Positions 5,190 through 5,984 of a stretch of DNA of 5,984 nt are shown here, piece after piece; the stretch's first letter is position 1, and each line of letters begins with the position of its first letter. The DNA is taken from assembly GCA_964593865.1 (NCBI GenBank), contig CAZQKE010000133.1, positions 1-5,984 on the forward strand. Reading direction: 5' to 3'. Origin of the DNA: CAZQKE01 sp964593865 (GTDB lineage Bacteria > Chloroflexota > Anaerolineae > JAAYZQ01). The notes beneath the pieces are model-generated. The model was not told where the DNA came from. It did not search any database and was given only the letters and a program-made list of their open reading frames with translations. Position numbers and translations under genes: made by a program.

Positions 5190-5232
5190 GGATATACCCA
5201 AACGACGGTGCATTGCGATACTCGCTGCACCT

Positions 5233-5261
5233 ATCTTAGCACTTTTTACCCTATCAGGCAA
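5233..5261 (-). promoter_or_regulatory. Candidate promoter for iscU-iscX, rseP and zinc-ribbon unit
   Basis: Read on the minus strand, TTGCCT (5256-5261) and TAAGAT (5233-5238) are separated by exactly 17 bases. A TG one base before the -10 makes it an extended -10 site. Each hexamer matches four of six consensus bases. It lies just beyond the stop of the kinase gene, giving a leader of about 64 bases that includes the GTTTGATCAAAC palindrome. Confidence 0.5.
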
Positions 5262-5271
5262 GTCAGGCCGA

Positions 5272-5984
5272 TCACATTCCTTTGTCATTCCAGCAGATCA
5301 CCGTCCCGCCGACATCTTCTGCGAGCAGGGCCGCGTGCAACGCTCCGGCCCGCTCACCGGAGAGGAGCTGCACCGTCAGGTCCGGCGTCTCCCGGACCAG
5401 GTTCACCATCGCTTCGACCTTGCCCAGCATCCCGCCGGTGACATCGGTGGCGTGGGAGCCGCCCAGCATCCCCCGCACTCCCGGCCAATTGGCCGCCGAG
5501 ATGCGGGGCACAGGCCGGGCCGCCGGATCGCGCAGGGGATCGCCTTCGAACACGCCGTCCACCTCCCCAACCAGGATCAGCCGCGCCGGGCGGAAGCGGC
5601 GGGCCAGGTAGGTAAAGATCTGCTCGGTGGAGAGGATGGTCCCGCCTTGGGCCTCATCAAGGGCCACATCGCCGTAAAGCAGGGGAACCAACCCCCGGGC
5701 CAGAGCCTCTTCGACGGGGATGGTTTCCAGGGAAAGGAGTACACCGCCCCGGCAGCGGGCCGAGGCGGAAGGTTGCAGCGACCAGACCGGCACGCCGGCG
5801 GCCAGAAAGGCGTCGGTCACCAGACGGTTGAGGCGGGCGGCCACCGCCGCTACGCGGGCAAAGCCCCGCCATTGTTCCGCGCCATGCACCCCCCGGCGCG
5901 TGCCGTAACGCCGGGCGACCATGTGCCCAAAGGAGCCGCTGCCGTGGCCCAGCAACAAACGCAGGTCGGGTCGGGCGGCCAGGG
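5272..5984 (-). CDS. ipk: Isopentenyl phosphate kinase (amino acid kinase fold), N-terminus cut
   Basis: The frame runs open to the right window edge. The 236 visible residues lack roughly the first 20-25, including the expected N-terminal KLGGS-like phosphate loop. IPK uses ATP to convert isopentenyl phosphate to isopentenyl diphosphate, the last step of the alternative mevalonate pathway known from archaea and from Roseiflexus in Chloroflexota. Visible motifs are GHGSGSFGH (residues 12-20; its last His matches the catalytic His of characterised IPKs), the GDV strand (104-106), STEQ (118-121, where many relatives have SGDD or STD), GEVDGVFEGDP (139-149) and DVTGGMLGK (180-188), and a final GGTVI strand. 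Other amino-acid-kinase families such as uridylate, glutamate-5 or acetylglutamate kinase fit less well because of the GSFGH histidine and DVTGGM. The stop lies 109 bases from iscU-iscX, which appears to have its own promoter, so cotranscription is uncertain. Confidence 0.88.
   Translation of the reverse strand, partial: LAARPDLRLLLGHGSGSFGHMVARRYGTRRGVHGAEQWRGFARVAAVAARLNRLVTDAFLAAGVPVWSLQPSASARCRGGVLLSLETIPVEEALARGLVPLLYGDVALDEAQGGTILSTEQIFTYLARRFRPARLILVGEVDGVFEGDPLRDPAARPVPRISAANWPGVRGMLGGSHATDVTGGMLGKVEAMVNLVRETPDLTVQLLSGERAGALHAALLAEDVGGTVICWNDKGM

Overview
The window looks like a piece of a chromosome from an environmental Chloroflexota bacterium, probably of the Anaerolineae/Caldilineae type. 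This is inferred from gene content, not from a marker gene. The supporting signs are a LysM-PA14 secreted protein, a zinc-ribbon membrane protein with a long Thr-Pro linker, an isopentenyl phosphate kinase, high GC coding DNA, and GTG/TTG starts behind good Shine-Dalgarno sites. I see no phage, insertion sequence, CRISPR array, tRNA or rRNA.

Plus-strand half (1-2202). The window opens in the 3' end of a cyclase-family (kynurenine-formamidase-like) hydrolase. Fifteen bases later comes a small stand-alone CBM48/isoamylase early-set protein. A 205-base gap then holds a hairpin and a good sigma70-type promoter. This promoter drives a secreted protein made of two LysM modules and two PA14 modules, and that gene ends at a strong intrinsic terminator.

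Minus-strand half (2262-5984), converging on the first. Reading 5' to 3' on the minus strand, the order is: isopentenyl phosphate kinase (cut by the window edge); a 109-base gap with a candidate promoter and a 12-base palindrome; an Fe-S scaffold gene in which IscU is fused to an IscX domain; an RseP-type site-2 protease 17 bases later; and a zinc-ribbon, single-pass membrane protein 52 bases after that. The last three probably form one transcript.

The observations most worth following are the IscU-IscX fusion, and the pairing of a site-2 protease with a downstream protein whose N-in/C-out single-pass topology resembles known site-2 protease substrates. Also notable are a region of about 65 residues inserted in the protease, and the Cys-bracketed LysM modules. 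Most of the window is otherwise ordinary housekeeping and envelope gene content.
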